Source: Glycine soja
Lineage: Eukaryota; Streptophyta; Magnoliopsida; Fabales; Fabaceae
Length of the DNA stretch: 64,000 nucleotides
Assembly: GCF_004193775.1 (NCBI RefSeq)
Contig: NC_041002.1
Location: forward strand, 38,847,112-38,911,111
Direction of reading: 5' to 3'
In this document: one piece after another, positions 11,875 through 23,056 of the stretch
Position numbering within the stretch: position 1 is the stretch's first letter
Layout: each line of letters starts with the position of its first letter
Translations under genes and position numbers: made by a program
Notes under the pieces: generated by a model
Database searches by the model: none
Told to the model about the DNA's origin: nothing
Seen by the model: the letters and a program-made list of their open reading frames with translations, nothing else

Positions 11875-12700
11875 AAATATAATTTCTTATAAAAGGCAAA
11901 GGCTAGAAGAAAGGGAAAACAAGCATTAGGAGCCATTCCTTTACTTTATTCCCTATCTCAAATTCTCCTTTACTAAATATTTCCCTCTTGCATTTGTAAA
12001 GCCTCCAATGACGAGGGTAAACTTCCTTTTGTTGGGAACTTGGCAGGCAACTACTTTTGATGTAATTTCTCTTTGTATCTATTTAATATTATTACTTTTA
12101 CATTATCCTTTCTTGTACTTAATATTATTGTTTGTGGCTTGATCACCTATTTGCATGGTAAATTTTAGGGGTAGCATTGAGAAACATTATTTTTTAATAG
12201 AACTAGGAAATGGTATCTAAATAAAGTCATCACTACGGATTGATTGATTTTGTTTAATCTATTCTACATCTTTATTCTTAATGTAATTTAACTATGTGTT
12301 TCTTGCAAAGGGATTGGGAGAAAAGATAGATTAAAGGCTCTTTAACTCAAGGGATCTTAGTTAGATTATTCTAGTAGATGCATGTGTAAATTGAATAATT
12401 ATAAATAGAGAAAAATCATCTCATATTCTGAATTTACTTATACAATAATATTGGGTTCTCTGATCTTTCTATTTTTATTAATTAATTTACCTTTATAATT
12501 TAATTTCTTTCCTTGTTTATTTTAATTTAATTCTTTGTCAATTTAATTTACTGTTTTTCTAAAACCTTGTCCAAATCTTTTTCTTAATTAAATATTCATC
12601 TACCTACAAAGTCTCTTTGGATTCAACACTTGGACTTTCATTTTAACTTTATTGTTTGGGACGAATTGGTGTACTTATCAATAGTTTAAGACATGGTCAT
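11875..12700 (+). repeat. Partial R1 LTR, forward
   Basis: It resumes inside the R1 LTR at a point equivalent to about 9872 and runs to its end (...TTGGTGTACTTATCA near 12680). It shares the GGGAACTTGGCAGGCAACTAC landmark and the TTTTAATTAATTAATTTACC stretch. It is matched in unit C (36429-37260) and, in part, in unit B (19262-19870). Confidence 0.6.
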
Positions 12701-13290
12701 AAATTTTAGCAACTCTTAAAATATGATTTATTTTCATTTATTAATTGTAGTTTGGACCTATTTTAGTCAATACTTGGGATGAACTGGTGCAATTGTAATG
12801 GGTTGTCACCACCTTTTATTGTTATTTTAAAGTCTTTTAATTATTAGATTAATTATTGAGGATTGAACTTAAATTAAAGTTATCAGTAGAGTATAAATAG
12901 ACTCATCAAACACTTTGTTAGCAGATTAATGAAATTTGAGAGTTTTTCTATTGTGAGAGTTTTTCCTTTGCTCATGGGGTTAAGAAATGATAGTGATAGT
13001 GTGCTCTACCAGCGGTCACATTTAGGGTCATACTCTTTTTTATAACTTTAGCTTTACTACGGTTAGGATCAAATTACTTTTGATAAATTTGGTTCTATCG
13101 ACATGTCACATTTAAGATCTAAGTTCCTTTATAGTTATTTTCAAGATGATCCTAAGTTGGTTAAGGTCTAAGTTCCTTTATAGTTATTTCCAAGATGATC
13201 CTAAGTTGTCTTTTCTCATAAACCTCCCTGTATACCTCTTTTTTTTTATTTATTCAAACCTCCTTGTAAACCTGCAACCCTGGTTAGTGA
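12701..13290 (+). repeat. Unnamed LTR-like remnant with TATA box
   Basis: It contains TATAAATA at 12893-12900. About 60 bp downstream comes a GAGAGTTTTTCTATTGTGAGAG stretch typical of an LTR R/U5 region, and there are two copies of a GATCCTAAGTTG phrase (13146 and 13197). No internal coding region or edges were identified. It recurs at 19871-20300 and 37261-37850. Confidence 0.45.
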
Positions 13291-13801
13291 GTGACAAATT
13301 AATTAAATGCCGGAATATATGAGTCATAAAATTCATCATTAAGAAACTACGTAGATGAACAATATAAATGGATTTTTCACGGTTTGTTTCACCACTCTTG
13401 CCGAAGACCTACGCGACGTACACGTTACAAATAAAGAGATCAATTTATTATTTTTAAGTTAAAAAAAAAAGATATCAGAATTAAGTTGAAGTAATTATTA
13501 GAATCCAAAACTATCTATCGGTAAATAAATTATTGTCAAGTCAAATTTATGTGATTGATATTTTGAAACTGCATAATAATTTTTTTGATAGGAGATTTAT
13601 CGATCTCTGATACGTAATCCAAATTATTTTAAAGTTATTATAATCTTTTTTAACTTCAAATTTTAGCGGGAAAATTTTCTTCTCTTTAAAACCCTCACCA
13701 CTCTTCCCAACTTTTACCGCAAAAAATCTGTTCAATCGTCTCACAACTATTTCCTCTTTCGTTTGTGTTTTCAACTCTTAGGCTTTATTCCTTTTACCAC
13801 C

Positions 13802-14692
13802 ATGAGGGACTTGAAAACTTTAAAGGAATTGGTGGCAAGCGTTACAGATTGGAAGTCGCTCGAGAAGATGTCTTGCAAACCCTTTAAGCCTTCCATTTTG
13901 CATTTGGCAATATCACAAGATGCGCCCCACTTATATAGCGAAGAACAGTTGATTCAATTAAAGAAATTAAGCAAACTACTTTCAAGCGCTGAATCGAAGC
14001 CAAATACAAATAAGACTGATAAGAGGGTGACCAAAAAAAGGTGCGTAACCCTGGCCAAAAAATTTTTGTAGTTTAATTAAATGTTATTTTAGTTGTATTA
14101 AATATATGACTCTTGTGTATGGACTTTTAGACAAATTGAAGAGAGACCTAAAGAAGAAAGAGTCATGCCAGCAACGATTAAAAAACCAAGAAAGATAATC
14201 TTGGAACAGAACGGACCATCACCAGATTTGCCGCCAAGAAGGATAATCTTGGAACATAGCGGGCCATCCCCAGATTTGCCAATGCAATTCAAGAACCGAG
14301 TAGCTGAGTTGAGTGGTCATGATCTTAAATATTTGATGCACAAGAGACTCTTCTGGTCAGACGTGAAGCCGAACAACAATCGTCTCTCCATGCCCATAAA
14401 TGAAATTATGTGTGAATTTCTCACACAAGCGGAGATTGAAAAATTGGATGAAAGAAATGGAAGCAACCGAAAAGGACGGCTCGTTGGTCTGGAATTGACT
14501 GTGTTAGACCCATGTCTGAGAGAATTTACTTTACCATTGAAGAAGTGGAGCATGCAAAGGACTGACACCTACAACCTGGTAACAGATTGGAATAGTATCG
14601 TATCTACTAATGAGTTTGAAGAAGGCCAAGAGCTCCAAATTTGGTCTTTTAGGGTTGATAACAAGTTATATCTTCTCCTAAACAAACTGTGA
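13802..14692 (+). CDS. B3/DUF313-type DNA-binding protein, copy A (two exons)
   Basis: Exon 1 is 13802-14040 and exon 2 is 14131-14692. The 90-bp intron has donor GTGCGTAA and acceptor ACTTTTAG, and joining across an AG|A arginine codon gives a 266-residue open frame. I chose the ATG in ACCACCATGAGG because it is conserved in all four copies; the upstream in-frame extension has no ATG. Residues about 1-80 hold TLKELVASVTDWKSLEKM and CKPFKPSILHLAISQ. A short linker carries two copies of an RKIILEQNGPSPDLP-type repeat. The C-terminal half has RLSMPINEIMCEFLTQAEIE, VLDPCLREFTLPLKKW, YNLVTDWNSIV and LQIWSFR, the landmarks of plant DUF313/B3 proteins. Such proteins are presumed nuclear DNA binders; the target is unknown. 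Copy A has one linker repeat fewer than B and C. Expression cannot be judged from sequence. Confidence 0.82.
14041..14130 (+). other. Intron of B3 copy A
   Basis: This is a 90-bp AT-rich intron with GT...AG borders. Position and phase are conserved in B (21294-21386) and C (38606-38695) and recognisable in D (50733-50819). The conservation supports a real splice rather than two separate frames. Confidence 0.8.
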
Positions 14693-15725
14693 ATTTCATT
14701 AAATTCGTTAATATTTTTAGTTTTCCTTTACATTGCTTAGGGTTTGCAGGAAGTCTTAGATTCAACCGCAGTTGCTTTTCCTGTAAAATCACAAAAAAGA
14801 ATATATGTATATATATAGAGAGAGTGTTTTCTGGTTAATAAAAAGGCATGTTGAATAATATAACCATGTGTTGGTTCATACCTTCCCGCCAACCCTTTCT
14901 TCAGTAATTGAATTATCATTATCAAGATCGCATTCATTGATCATGTACACCTGCTTCGTTCAAGGCAATGTGAAGCCTCTGAACATTATCGTTTCAGTGG
15001 ACTGAACCGTGGTGGAGATTGTTACCGATTATTAGATTAATTTAGATAATATGTTATTAGATTAGCTCAAATAAAATATTATCAAATTTGATTAGATAAT
15101 TAATTAGTAAAAGAAATATTTGACAGAGGATGATATTGCGGGTGATCGGGTCTGCTTATAATGACCAATACATGTAAGTGTCTGACATGTTTTGGGAAGC
15201 AACAGAGGGAAGGAACAAGTCTATCAAGTAAATTATAATACGTGTGTGGCAAATTTTTCAGATGTTATGTGTTATTAGCTTGTCCTTGGATGTATTAGTT
15301 TTACTTTTATCAGATGTTCACACATGTGCGCAGAAGGAAGCTGGATAGGAACCAAATTGGAATTATATATGTGCAGCTAGCTGTGGTGATGCCAATTTTC
15401 AAGTGTACAGGTCTCTAACTTTTGTGTGGGCTTGGTGCTACTAAAAAGTAAAGTTGGAGGGTGATTATATGAAGGCTTCGTGGTGGGTTACTACTTAGTA
15501 GTGCCTCTTATTTCCTTCATAAGGTTTAAGGGGTTAGGAGTTTTTTGTTTGTATCCTGCGGAGGGAGCCATGTTTGTTGCTCTCTGCTATATGTGCATTC
15601 TTGTTTTACATTTATGAGTTGCGATGCATATACACATTTATGATTATGATGGATTAATTTACTTTTTAAAGTGGGTTTTGGTGATCACTTATTTAAAAGG
15701 CCACTTCTATTTATTTGTAAGTCAT
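14693..15725. other. Conserved downstream block of B3 copy A
   Basis: It begins in the presumed 3' UTR, with a short TA/GA simple repeat at 14801-14824, and includes a block at about 15285-15440 starting GTCCTTGGATGTATTAG. That block is present five times in the window (here, 22612, 25423, 43719 and 46484). No convincing coding frame spans it in all copies. It ends at the target duplication GTCAT before a solo LTR. Confidence 0.6.
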
Positions 15726-17084
15726 TGATAACTATTAATTATAAGTTTATTTTGTGGTTAAATTATATAGAAATTCAAAATTCCTCTCTCATAATTTTTT
15801 CTTTTTGAGTAAATAATTGTTAAATTGACATCATTTAAGTTTTTATGTAGATAATACTAAAAGTGATGAATTTATGATGCTTAGTAAGTAAAATAAATTT
15901 CAAGAAAAGAAGAATAATTAAAGAAAAAAAGCTAATTGAGGAAAGCAATGTTAATTAAGGAAAAAAATAATTGAATAGTCTAATTAAGGAAACATGACTA
16001 ATTAAGGAAAGTAAAGACAGACTTACTGTAAGAAGACATAATCTGCCCATATAAAAGAAGAAGGGAGATAAAGGAACAGGCACACAGAAATTTCAACAAA
16101 ATACAATTTCTTATGGAAGGTAAAGACTAAAAGAAAGAGAAACAAGAATTCAGAGTCATTTCTTCTCTCCATTCCCTTTCTTATCTTTTCACTCTTGACT
16201 AAATATTTTACTCTTGCAATTATAAAGCCTCCATGATAATGAGAGGCTAATCTCCCTTTACTGGGAACTTGGCAGCCAACTACTTTTATATAATTTTTCT
16301 TCCTATCTATTTATGAATATTACATTTATATTATCTTTTCTTGTGCTTAATATTATTGCTTGTGGCTTGATCCCTCATTTGCATGATAAGTTTTCGGCGT
16401 AGCTTTGATAAACGTTATTTTCTAAAAAAACTAGAAAAGAGTATCTAAATAAAGTCATTACTAGGGATAAGTTTATGTTCGTTTAACCTGTTATACATCT
16501 ATATTCTCACTGCAATTTACTATTTTAATTCTGTAAAGAAATTTGGAAGAAAAAAAAAGATAAATTAAACTCTTTCATGCGAGGTACCAAAGTTAGAGTA
16601 TACTAGAAGATGCAGGTGTAAATTTAAATAATTATAAATAAAGAGAATGGATTAGGACGAAAAAAATAGATAAATTAAGTTTTTTCATGCGGGAAGCCAA
16701 AATAAGAGTACACCAGTAGATGCAGGTATAAATTGGAATAATTATAAATAGAGAAAAATTATTAACATTACATCATAGAGTAGCTTTGGTAGGCTAAGTT
16801 CACAGTATTCTCATCTTTTGACTTTCCTACTACAACAATATTGGTTTTTTTTCATTTCTTTTGTCTTTAATTAATTAATTTAAATTCTTGTTTAATTTCA
16901 TTTCTTGTTTGATTTAATTTTCTATCAATTTAAATCACTATTTTTTCCAACATTTTCAAATCTTTTTCTTAATCAAATATTTATCTACATAAGTACAAAT
17001 AAAGTTCTTGTGGATACGATACTCGGACTTTCGTTTAAACTTTACGACTTAGGACGAATTTGTGCACTTACTAATCCATCAAGA
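15726..17084 (+). repeat. Solo LTR, family R1, with target duplication
   Basis: It starts TGATAACTATTAATT and ends ...CCATCAAGA, where other copies end CCATCAGCA or CCATCAACA. It is flanked by GTCAT at 15721-15725 and 17085-17089. There are no internal genes between, so this is a single LTR left by recombination. A sequence near 16622-16740 is internally duplicated (two AGATGCAGGTGTAAATT/GATGCAGGTATAAATT units). Confidence 0.75.
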
Positions 17085-18560
17085 GTCATAATTTTTTTCC
17101 TATAAAAAAGAATCATATACTTTTTTTGGTTAAAGAGAAAGTAAAAAAAAAAAGCTTCTAAATATAAAAAATTACCTTGGTTCTATTTTTCTTTAATTTA
17201 ATTTCAAACTATTTCCTTATTCTTTAATTATTTTCCTTTGATCCACCCCAAAATTAACTTAGATTTCCATTTCATCCACCAACATATATTGCAAGGTAAA
17301 ATAAATTCGACCGTATTTATTTTTAGCCTAATTACAATCTCATCAGGGACGGAAGTACAAATAAATATTATGAGTCATTTGAAAAATTAAAATATATCTA
17401 ATTTTAAACCAAATACTAATGATGTATTTTCAAAAAGAATTCAATAACATATAATAGAAATTTATTCACACAGAATATAAATTTAACTTTTTTTAAAAAT
17501 CTATTACAAATATCATTTGATGTGTCATTGTGATTTCGCGGTTTTAATAACATTTTCATAAAAATCGTCTTTGAAATGTTTTTTGTATTTATGAAAATAT
17601 CACTGCTCTAAAAATGATGATAGTTTTAGAAGAACCGTCGTTAAACATGGGTAATAAAAATCAATTTTTTTAATGTTAATAAATAACTTTAAGTTCCCAA
17701 ATAAATTTTAATAAAATCAACATAAAGAAAGATTTATAAGATTTTTTTATTGAAATTTTAAAATATAATTTATATTAAAAAGTAAAAGTAAGAATAAGCA
17801 TCAATTTTGCTTCTTCTATCCATTGACTATTTGTTAATTATCCAAAATAAAAAAGATTCTCAATATGAGTTGAACTCTTGACATGTTATATTCAAAATAA
17901 GGTAATAAATCAATAAGATAATTAAATTTTTAGTTAATTTTATAAATATTATTTTCTATTTATCATTAACGAAGAGTCATTTTTTTTAATTATACAAATT
18001 TATAAATCAAAAAATATATAATATATAATATATAATTTTATTTTATTTCATTTTACATATTTTTTATTTATAATAATTTATTTATTTTTATTTTATGAAT
18101 TTATAATTAAATTTCTGAAATTAATTTGTAAACTTATTTTAATATAGATATTACTTTTACTCTAATTACATAAATCTACATAATTATATCAATTAGTATG
18201 TAAATTATAAAAAATAAATAAATTTAGTTTAAGTTGTAAATTATTTTTATTCTAATTATATAAATCAGTAAAATTTGAACATTTAAACTTTTCGGACTAT
18301 TTTCGTTTTAACTATAAAAACTTATTTAGTAAATAAGTTTTTAAATACCAATTATATAACTCAAGAAAATTAGATAAATTAATATGCAAATTATTTTATA
18401 TATTTTACAAAAATTATGTACATTTATTTTTATATATAAATAATAAGAATTTTTATTTTAATTATAAAAATAATAATTTTTTCGATTATTTATATATTAT
18501 TTTAAATTTACATAATATTTATATATTACATAAATTTACAAAATATTATCCACAAACTCT
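17085..18560. other. AT-rich noncoding DNA
   Basis: The stretch is over 80% A+T in most places and has no gene. It is shared with 26532-27000, 27660-29200 and 47628-48170. One recognisable phrase, GAACCGTCGTTAAAC at about 17634, recurs in the other copies. No terminal repeats were resolved. Confidence 0.6.
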
Positions 18561-19096
18561 TAATTATCTAGTATCTAGTAGCTATTATCTAATTGTTAGG
18601 AATTATCTAGAAGTGTTGTTAGACCATGGTAACAACTGTTGCAATGAAAGACCCAAAGCTTATATTCCACACTAGGAATATCAGGTTTTTATCTCATCAT
18701 TTACATTCTTTTATCAACTAACAATGTACTTATTTGAACATCAAAGTCTTTTATTTTGTAGGTCTCCATGCTCCCTTAATAGAGGTACCTAAGGTATAAT
18801 GTGTGAAATCCTGGAGCCCATCCATACTATGTCTCCTCTGATTTGGGTAAGTATTAAGTCATAAAATTAATCTTACTCCACAGCTTCTAATAATTAAAAA
18901 ATATATGACAAAATATTTTAATTATTTTTTATACATGAAGTGTTAATTATAGATATTAGAGTTGAACATAAGATAGGATGGATTGTTGCTCACCAAAAAA
19001 AAAATATAGGATGCACGGTTCAGAACCAAAAAGGTAGGACAAATTGTTATTCTTTAATTATAATTATAAGATGTATGCAATCTGATCATAGTATTT

Positions 19097-19102
<6 letters not shown>
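18561..19102 (+). repeat. Old LTR remnant upstream of unit B
   Basis: It shares an ordered set of phrases with 49500-50035: GAAGTGTTGTTAGACCAT, CAATGAAAGACCC, a CTATCTCATCATTT-type stretch, a TATTTGAACA(C/T)C phrase, GTCTTTT(A/G)TTTTGTAGGT and CATGCTCCCTTAA. This looks like the R/U5 end of an old Tat/Ogre-type LTR. The presence of both copies before B3 genes means it predates their duplication. Family assignment is weak. Confidence 0.4.

Positions 19103-19175
<73 letters not shown>
19103..19175. repeat. (TA)n microsatellite
   Basis: This is an uninterrupted TA run of about 36 units. In unit D the equivalent position (about 50036-50058) has only about 11 units. Confidence 0.95.
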
Positions 19176-19178
<3 letters not shown>

Positions 19179-19261
19179 AATTTTACGTAAATAAACGGGA
19201 TAATCAAAGATAATTGGATTTTTGTACGATTTCACCACTCATAACTAAGACCTACACGCTA
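19176..19261. other. Ancestral B3 upstream sequence, left part, unit B
   Basis: GAATTTTACGTAAATAAACGGGATAATCAAAGATAATTGG through AGACCTACACGCTACAAATAAA matches unit D (50059-50150), where it lies about 350 bp before the B3 start. In unit B a block of LTR-derived sequence follows instead. Confidence 0.55.
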
Positions 19262-20300
19262 CAAATAAATATGTTGGGAACTTGACAGTCAACTACTTTT
19301 GATGTAATTTATCTTCCTATCTATTTAATATTATTACTTTTGCATTATCCTTCTTTGTGCTTAATATGATTGCTTGTGGCTTGATCACCTATTCCCGTGG
19401 TAAGTTTTAGGGATAACATTGGGAAAAGTTATTTCCTAATAGAACTAGAAAAGAGTATATAAATAAAGTCATCACTAGGGATTAGTTGATTTTGTTTAAC
19501 GTATTATACATCTTTATTCTTAATGCAATTTAACTATGTGCTCTCTGTAAAGGGATTTGGGAGAAAAGATAGATAAATTAGACGCTTTAACTGAGGGACC
19601 TTGATTAGAGTATACTAATAGATGCAGGTATAAATTAAAATAATTATAAAAAGAGAACAATAATTAACATTACATCAAGAGTAACTCTGGTAGGCTAAGT
19701 TCCCAAAATTCTCAAATTTACTTCTATAATAATATTGGGTTCTCTAATCTTTCTATTTTAATTAATTAATTTACCTTTATAATTTAATTTCTTCCCTTGT
19801 TTATTTTAATTAAATTCTTTGCCTATTTAATATATTGGACATCTGTTTTTAACTTTATTACTTGGGACGAATTGCTTATCAATAGTTTAACACATGCTCA
19901 TAAATTTTAGCTTACTCTTAGATCGAATATGATTTATTTTCATTTTTTAATTGTATTTTGGACCTATTTTGAACTTCTAATGGGTTGTCAAGACCTTTTA
20001 TTATTATCTTGACGTCTTTTAATTATTAGATTAATTATTGAGTATCAGACCTAAATTAGGGTTATTAGTAAAGTATAAATAGACTTTTTAGACACTTTAT
20101 TAGTCGATTTTTAAGATTAATAAAATTTGAGAGTTTATATATTCTGAGAGTTTTTCCCTTATTCGAGGGATAAGAATTAATAATGTCGGTTCTACGTGTG
20201 CGGGTCGCAGTTAGGTCACACATCTTTTATAACTTTATTTATACTCTCTCGGTTAGGGTAAATTCCTTTTTATAACTTTGATTTTACCCTCCTTATAAAC
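19262..20300 (+). repeat. Partial R1 LTR plus LTR-like remnant, unit B
   Basis: 19262-19870 matches the end half of the R1 LTR, starting at TTGGGAACTTGACAGTCAACTAC. 19871-20300 matches the TATA-containing remnant at 12701. It is the shortened equivalent of 11960-13290 in unit A. No coding frame. Confidence 0.55.
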
Positions 20301-21054
20301 CTGCAACCCTAGTTAGTGAGTGACAAATTAATTAAATGCCGGAATATATGAGTCATAAAATTAATCATTAAGAAAGTATTGTAGAAATTTTAATAATAAA
20401 TTAAAAAAAACATTCCGTCAAAAAATAATTTTTTAAAAATGAATGAAAATAATCATTTCATCCTATTTTTTATCCATAAATGTTCATGAAATAGTACATT
20501 TGATTTGAACATAAGATATGAGGAATCGTTATTGATTAATTATCAAGATCAATTCGACCTGATCTAAATATTTATTTTAAAAGAAGATTTAAATTGGATT
20601 TTACGTAGATGAACAATATAAATGGATTTTTCACGGGTTCAGTTTCACCACTCTTGCCGAAGACCTACGCGACGTACACGTTACAAATAAAGAGATCAAG
20701 TTTTTTTTTTTAAGTTAAAAAAAGATATCAGAATTAAGTTGAAGTAATTGTTAGAATCCAAAACTATCTATCGGTAAATAATTTATTATCAAGTCAAATT
20801 TATGTGATTGATATTTTGAAACTGTATAATAATTTTTTTGATAGGAGATTTATCGATCTCTGATACGTAATCCAAATTATTTTAAAGTTATTATAATCTT
20901 TTTTAACTTCAAATTTTAGCGGGAAAATTTTCTTCCCTTTAAAACCCTCACCACTCTTCCCAACCTTTACCGCAAAAAATCTGTTCAATCGTCTCATAAC
21001 TATTTCCTCTTTCGTTTGTGTTTTCAACTCTTAGGCTTTATTCTTTTTACCACC
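20301..21054. promoter_or_regulatory. Upstream region of B3 copy B
   Basis: Noncoding sequence is conserved between A, B and C from the ATTAATTAAATGCCGGAATATATGAG phrase to the ATG. Shared stretches are TTTCACCACTCTTGCC, GAAGACCTACGCGACG and GTGATTGATATTTTGAAACTG. It should include the promoter. No clear TATA box was identified. B has an extra segment at about 20385-20600 that A and C lack. Confidence 0.45.
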
Positions 21055-21993
21055 ATGAGGGACTTGAAAACTTTAAAGGAATTGGTGGCAAGCGTTACAG
21101 ATTGGAAGTCGCTTGAGAAGATGTCTTGCAAACCCTTTAAGCCTTCCATTTTGCATTTGGCAATATCACAAGATGCGCCCCACTTATATAGCGAAGAACA
21201 GTTGATTCAATTAAAGAAATTAAGCAAACTACTTCCAAGTGCTGAATCGAAGCCAAATACAAACAAGACTGATAAGAGGGTGACCAAAAAAAGGTGCGTA
21301 ACCCAGGCCAAAAAATCTTTGTAGTTTAATTAAATGTTATTTTAGATGTATTAAATATATGACGACTCTTGTGTATGTACTCTCAGACAAATTGAAGAGA
21401 GACCTAAAGAAGAAAGAGTCATGCCAGCAACGATTAAAAAACCAAGAAAGATAATCTTGGAACAGAACGGACCATCACCGTATTTGTCAAGAAGGATAAT
21501 CTTGGGACATAGCGGACCATCACCAGATTTGCCGCCAAGAAGGATAATCTTGGAACATAGCGGGCCATCACCAGATTTGCCAATGCAATTCAAGAACCGA
21601 ATAGCTGAGTTGAGTGGTTATGATCTTAAATATTTGATGCACAAGAGACTCTTCTTGTCAGACGTGAAGCCGAACAACAATCGTCTCTCCATGCCCATAA
21701 ATGAAATTATGTGTGAATTTCTCACACAAGCGGAGATTGAAAAATTGGATGAAAGAAATGGAAGAAACGGAAAAGGACGGCTCGTTGGTCTGGAATTGAC
21801 TGTGTTAGACCCATGTCTGAGAGAATTTACTTTACCATTGAAGAAGTGGAGCATGCAAAGGACTGACACCTACAACCTGGTAACAGATTGGAATAGTATC
21901 GTATCTACTAATAAGTTTGAAGAAGGTCAAGAGCTCCAAATTTGGTCTTTTAGGGTTGATAACAATTTATATCTTCTCCTAAACAAACTGTGA
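21055..21993 (+). CDS. B3/DUF313-type DNA-binding protein, copy B (two exons)
   Basis: Exon 1 is 21055-21293 and exon 2 is 21387-21993, with GTGCGTAA donor and TCTCAG acceptor, giving 281 residues without interruption. The domain plan is that of copy A: a helical N-terminal part (TLKELVASVTDWKSL), a linker with three RRIILxxxGPSPDLP-type units (the first reads PYL), then the B3/DUF313 half with RLSMPINEIMCEF, VLDPCLREFTLPLKKW and the terminal VDNNLYLLLNKL. Private changes relative to A and C include isoleucine in KNRIAELSGY and leucine in RLFLSD. The three copies differ at only a few percent of sites, so the duplication is recent. Function beyond presumed DNA binding is not known. Confidence 0.82.
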
Positions 21994-22108
21994 ATTTCAT
22001 TAAAATCGTTTATATTTTTAGTTTTCCTTTACATTGCTTAGGGTTTGCAGGAAGTCTTAGATTCAACCGCAGTTGCTGTTCCTGTAAAATCACAAAAAAG
22101 AATATATG

Positions 22109-22153
<45 letters not shown>

Positions 22154-23056
22154 TTTTCTGGTTGATAAAAAGGCATGCTGAATAATATAACCATGTGTTG
22201 GTTCATACCTTCCCGCCAACCCTTTCTTCAGTAATTGAATTATCATTATCAAGATCGCATTCATTGATCACGTACACCTGCTTCGTTCAAGGCAATGTGA
22301 AGCCTCTGAACATTGTCGTTTCAGTTGACTGAACCGTGGTGGAGATTGTTACCGATTATTAGATTAATTAATCTAATATGTTATTAGATTAGGTCAAATA
22401 AAATATTATCAAATTTGATTAGATAATTAATTAGTAAAAGAAATATTTGACAGAGGATGATATTGTGGGTGATCGGGTCTGCTTATAATGACCAATATAT
22501 GTAAGTGTCAGACATGTTTTGGGGAGCAAACAGAGGGAGGCAACAAGTCTATCAAGTAAATTATAATACGCGTGTGGCAAATTTTTCAGATATTATGTGT
22601 TACTGTTAGCTTGTCCTTGGATGTATTAGTTTTACTTTTATCAGATGTTCACACATGTGCGCAGAAGGAAGCTGGATAGGAACCAAATTGGAATTATATA
22701 TGTGCAGCTAGCTGTGGTGATGCCAAATTTCAAGTGTACAGGTCTCTAATTTTTGTGTGGGCTTGGTGCTGATAAAAAGTAAAGTTGGAGGGTGATTATA
22801 TGAAGGCTTCGTGGTGGGTTACTACTTAGTAGTGCCTCTTATTTCCTTCATAAGGTTTAAGGGGTTCGGCGTATTTTGTTTATATCCTGCGGAGGGAGCC
22901 ATGTTTGTTGCTCTCTGCTATATGTGTATTCTTGTTTTACATTTATGAGTTGTGATGCATATACACATTTATGATTATGATGGATTAATTTACTTTCTAA
23001 AGTGGATTTTGGTGATCACTTATTTAAAAGACCACTTCTATTTATTAGTAATTCAT
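21994..23056. other. Downstream block of B3 copy B (first copy)
   Basis: It is colinear with 14693-15725. It includes a TA/GA simple repeat at 22102-22153 and the conserved GTCCTTGGATGTATTAG block at 22612. No gene was recognised. Confidence 0.6.
22102..22153. repeat. (TA)n(GA)n compound microsatellite after B3 copy B
   Basis: A TA run passes directly into a GA run of about 11 units. The equivalents are 14801-14824 (short) and 39411-39450. It lies in the likely 3' UTR, so length could vary between alleles. Confidence 0.9.

Noticed and set aside
14098..14292. Minus-strand frames opposite the B3 linker repeats (also 21351-21593 and 38663-38902)
   Set aside because: They mirror the in-frame repeat on the coding strand and have no independent support; the plus-strand reading has the conserved domain and splice structure.
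17520..17660. GCGGTTTTAATAAC...GAACCGTCGTTAAAC considered as CACTA subterminal repeats
   Set aside because: No CACTA terminus nearby and only one weak inverted pair; it recurs simply because the AT-rich block is duplicated.
18561..18850. Possible short gene, from a near-continuous match with 49500-49800
   Set aside because: The matched text has many stops in all frames and the look of an LTR R/U5 region; the similarity is explained by shared descent of the upstream repeat.
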